DNA of 34,262 nt from an uncultured Enterococcus sp. (GTDB lineage: Bacteria > Bacillota > Bacilli > Lactobacillales > Enterococcaceae). The stretch's first letter is position 1. Each line of letters opens with the position of its first letter. Made by a program: the position numbers and the translations under genes. Under the pieces are notes generated by a model. That model was given only the letters and a program-made list of their open reading frames with translations, did no database searches and was not told the origin of the DNA. Positions 33,269 through 34,262 of this stretch are shown in pieces. Where the stretch lies: NCBI RefSeq assembly GCF_913775425.1, contig NZ_CAJYIS010000075.1:1-34262 (forward strand), in the 5' to 3' direction.

Positions 33269-33953
33269 CTACAGCTTGAACCTCGCCCATCTCTACGGGA
33301 ATTTACTAAATACTTATGGTGATAATGGAAATATTTTAATGCTCCAATATGTTGGAAAACAGCTTGGCATCACCATTGACTCAACGGTCGTTAGTATCCA
33401 TGAACCGTTTGATGATAACGCGTTCGACCTTGTCTTTTTTGGTGGTGGTCAAGACTATGAGCAAGTCATCGTAGCCAAAGATCTCCCCACTAAAAAAGAA
33501 GCCTTGACGCGTTATATCGAAAATGAAAAAGTCCTACTTGCGATTTGTGGAGGCTATCAAATGCTTGGTCACTACTATATCGGTGCTAAGGGCGAAAAAA
33601 TTCATGGCATCAGCGCTTTAGATCACTATACGATTAGCCAAGAAAACAATCGTTTTATCGGCGATGTGAAAATCTATAATGAAACGTTTGACGAAACGTA
33701 TTATGGCTTTGAAAATCATAATGGACGCACATTTTTAGGTAAAGGCGAAAAAGCTTTAGGAAAAGTCCTTCAAGGAAAAGGCAATAACGGTGAGGATCAA
33801 ACAGAAGGCGTCATCTACAAAAATGTCTTTGGTTCTTATTTCCACGGCCCGTTACTCGCACGTAATCCTCAATTAGCTGAGCGTTTGATCAAAACGGCTT
33901 TCATAAAAAAATATGATGAAGAAACCTTTAACACTCTAGTTAAAGCGAAATAA
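33261..33953 (+). CDS. gatD: Lipid II isoglutaminyl synthase, glutamine amidotransferase subunit GatD
   Basis: 230 aa from a GTG start at 33261, with AAGGAGG 8 bases upstream and inside the end of murT. Class I glutaminase that supplies ammonia to MurT. The nucleophile is Cys96 in [19 protein letters not shown] (59-68) is the preceding family motif, and the catalytic histidine is in [12 protein letters not shown]. Full length. The overlap with murT implies coupled synthesis of the two-subunit enzyme. Confidence 0.95.
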   Translation: MSNYSLNLAHLYGNLLNTYGDNGNILMLQYVGKQLGITIDSTVVSIHEPFDDNAFDLVFFGGGQDYEQVIVAKDLPTKKEALTRYIENEKVLLAICGGYQMLGHYYIGAKGEKIHGISALDHYTISQENNRFIGDVKIYNETFDETYYGFENHNGRTFLGKGEKALGKVLQGKGNNGEDQTEGVIYKNVFGSYFHGPLLARNPQLAERLIKTAFIKKYDEETFNTLVKAK

Positions 33954-33970
33954 TCCTTCTCTTTTCATAA

Positions 33971-34031
33971 AAAAAGAAACCAATTTTCAAGTTTTCACAA
34001 ATTTGTGAAGCAGATTGGTTTCTTTTTTTTT
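33971..34031 (+). terminator. Terminator of murT-gatD
   Basis: AAAGAAACCAAT (ending 33984) pairs with ATTGGTTTCTTT (from 34014). An inner palindrome TTCACAAATTTGTGAA (33994-34009) forms the apex. It is followed by about ten T; the A-rich left flank would also permit reverse function. Confidence 0.9.
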
Positions 34032-34091
34032 GTTTAAGGTATATAGTACTCTTTGTTCGAAAGGTCATGTTATTCTATTTTGACTCTTGTT

Positions 34092-34108
34092 TTGACCGAA
34101 AATGTCAA
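34092..34108. promoter_or_regulatory. Inverted repeat before the malolactic-enzyme gene
   Basis: TTGAC-CGAAAAT-GTCAA, 17 bases before the ATG. A candidate site for a LysR-type or other malate-responsive regulator; no regulator gene is in the window. Confidence 0.4.
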
Positions 34109-34125
34109 CAGAGAGGAAGAATTCC

Positions 34126-34262
34126 ATGTCAACTCAAAAAGGAAAAGCAATTTTAAATAATCCCTTCTTAAACAAAGGTACAGCATTTAGCTTGGCAGAG
34201 CGTGCTGACTTAGAAATCGAAGGACTATTACCAAGTGCAGTGCAAACACTCGCACAACAAAT
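34126..34262 (+). CDS. mleS: Malolactic enzyme (partial, 5' end only)
   Basis: 45 complete codons, running off the window end. The N-terminus has [14 protein letters not shown] and [13 protein letters not shown], the opening of malolactic enzymes and NAD-type malic enzymes in lactic bacteria; malolactic enzyme (malate to lactate and CO2, needing NAD+ and Mn2+) is the closer match from memory. GAGAGGAAG lies about 6 bases before the ATG. The choice between the two enzymes needs the missing catalytic part. An inverted repeat TTGAC-N7-GTCAA (34092-34108) is just upstream. Confidence 0.75.
   Translation, partial: MSTQKGKAILNNPFLNKGTAFSLAERADLEIEGLLPSAVQTLAQQ

Noticed and set aside
1-34262. Prophage, CRISPR array, insertion sequence or conjugative element
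   Set aside because: No regularly spaced repeats, transposase, integrase, phage structural or mobilisation gene was found in any frame.

Overview
The window is a chromosomal segment of a low-GC Gram-positive bacterium, most likely Enterococcus or a close relative in the Lactobacillales. This rests on AT-rich codon use, strong AGGAGG-type ribosome sites, a Met T-box leader, the tdk-prfA-prmC-tsaC-glyA-upp gene order, MurT/GatD, RodA, a CTC-type L25 protein and the start of a malolactic-enzyme gene. The species cannot be fixed from this window alone. I see no prophage, CRISPR array, insertion sequence, rRNA or obvious defence island. The window is mostly housekeeping genes, with one small rearranged accessory patch at about 0.7-4.8 kb.

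Layout. 0-0.7 kb: rplY and its terminator. 0.7-4.8 kb: an accessory patch with a short Mga-like regulator, a decayed remnant of the 3' end of an Old Yellow Enzyme-type oxidoreductase gene, a secreted protein with three DUF5648 repeats, the intact oxidoreductase, and a second DUF5648 protein. 4.8-7.8 kb: a methionine ABC importer (metN-metP-metQ) behind a T-box leader with a consensus promoter. 7.8-9.7 kb: rodA, an Spx/ArsC-like protein and a GcvH-like lipoyl protein. 9.8-10.3 kb: a small membrane protein and tRNA-Thr(CGU). 10.4-13.9 kb: a peptidase C26 (PuuD-like) hydrolase with two tandem paralogous APC permeases. 14.2-15.0 kb: a 41-residue membrane peptide coupled to a DUF4230-like protein. 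15.0-22.8 kb: topB, upp, glyA, tsaC, prmC, prfA and tdk, all on the minus strand. 23.0-29.4 kb: a secreted CAP-domain protein, an OsmC-family protein and a five-gene oligopeptide ABC importer. 29.6-34.3 kb: lepB (minus), then ktrB, murT-gatD and the start of a malolactic enzyme gene (plus).

How the genes fit together. Three modules serve nutrient uptake: the methionine importer, controlled by uncharged tRNA through the T-box; the peptide importer, whose binding protein is separated from the other genes by an intercistronic terminator; and the amino-acid/polyamine permease pair with an amide hydrolase. RodA, MurT/GatD, LepB and the CAP and DUF5648 proteins act at the cell envelope. PrfA and PrmC form the release-factor and release-factor-methylation pair, TsaC makes the t6A tRNA precursor, and Tdk and Upp salvage pyrimidines.

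The least explained features are the direct-repeat oxidoreductase remnant flanking a DUF5648 gene, a 20-codon ORF with a good ribosome site overlapping the apparently SD-less start of ktrB, an inverted repeat filling the spacer of the promoter of the 41-aa/DUF4230 pair, and paired palindromes upstream of the peptide importer. No wholly new multi-gene system is convincingly visible.
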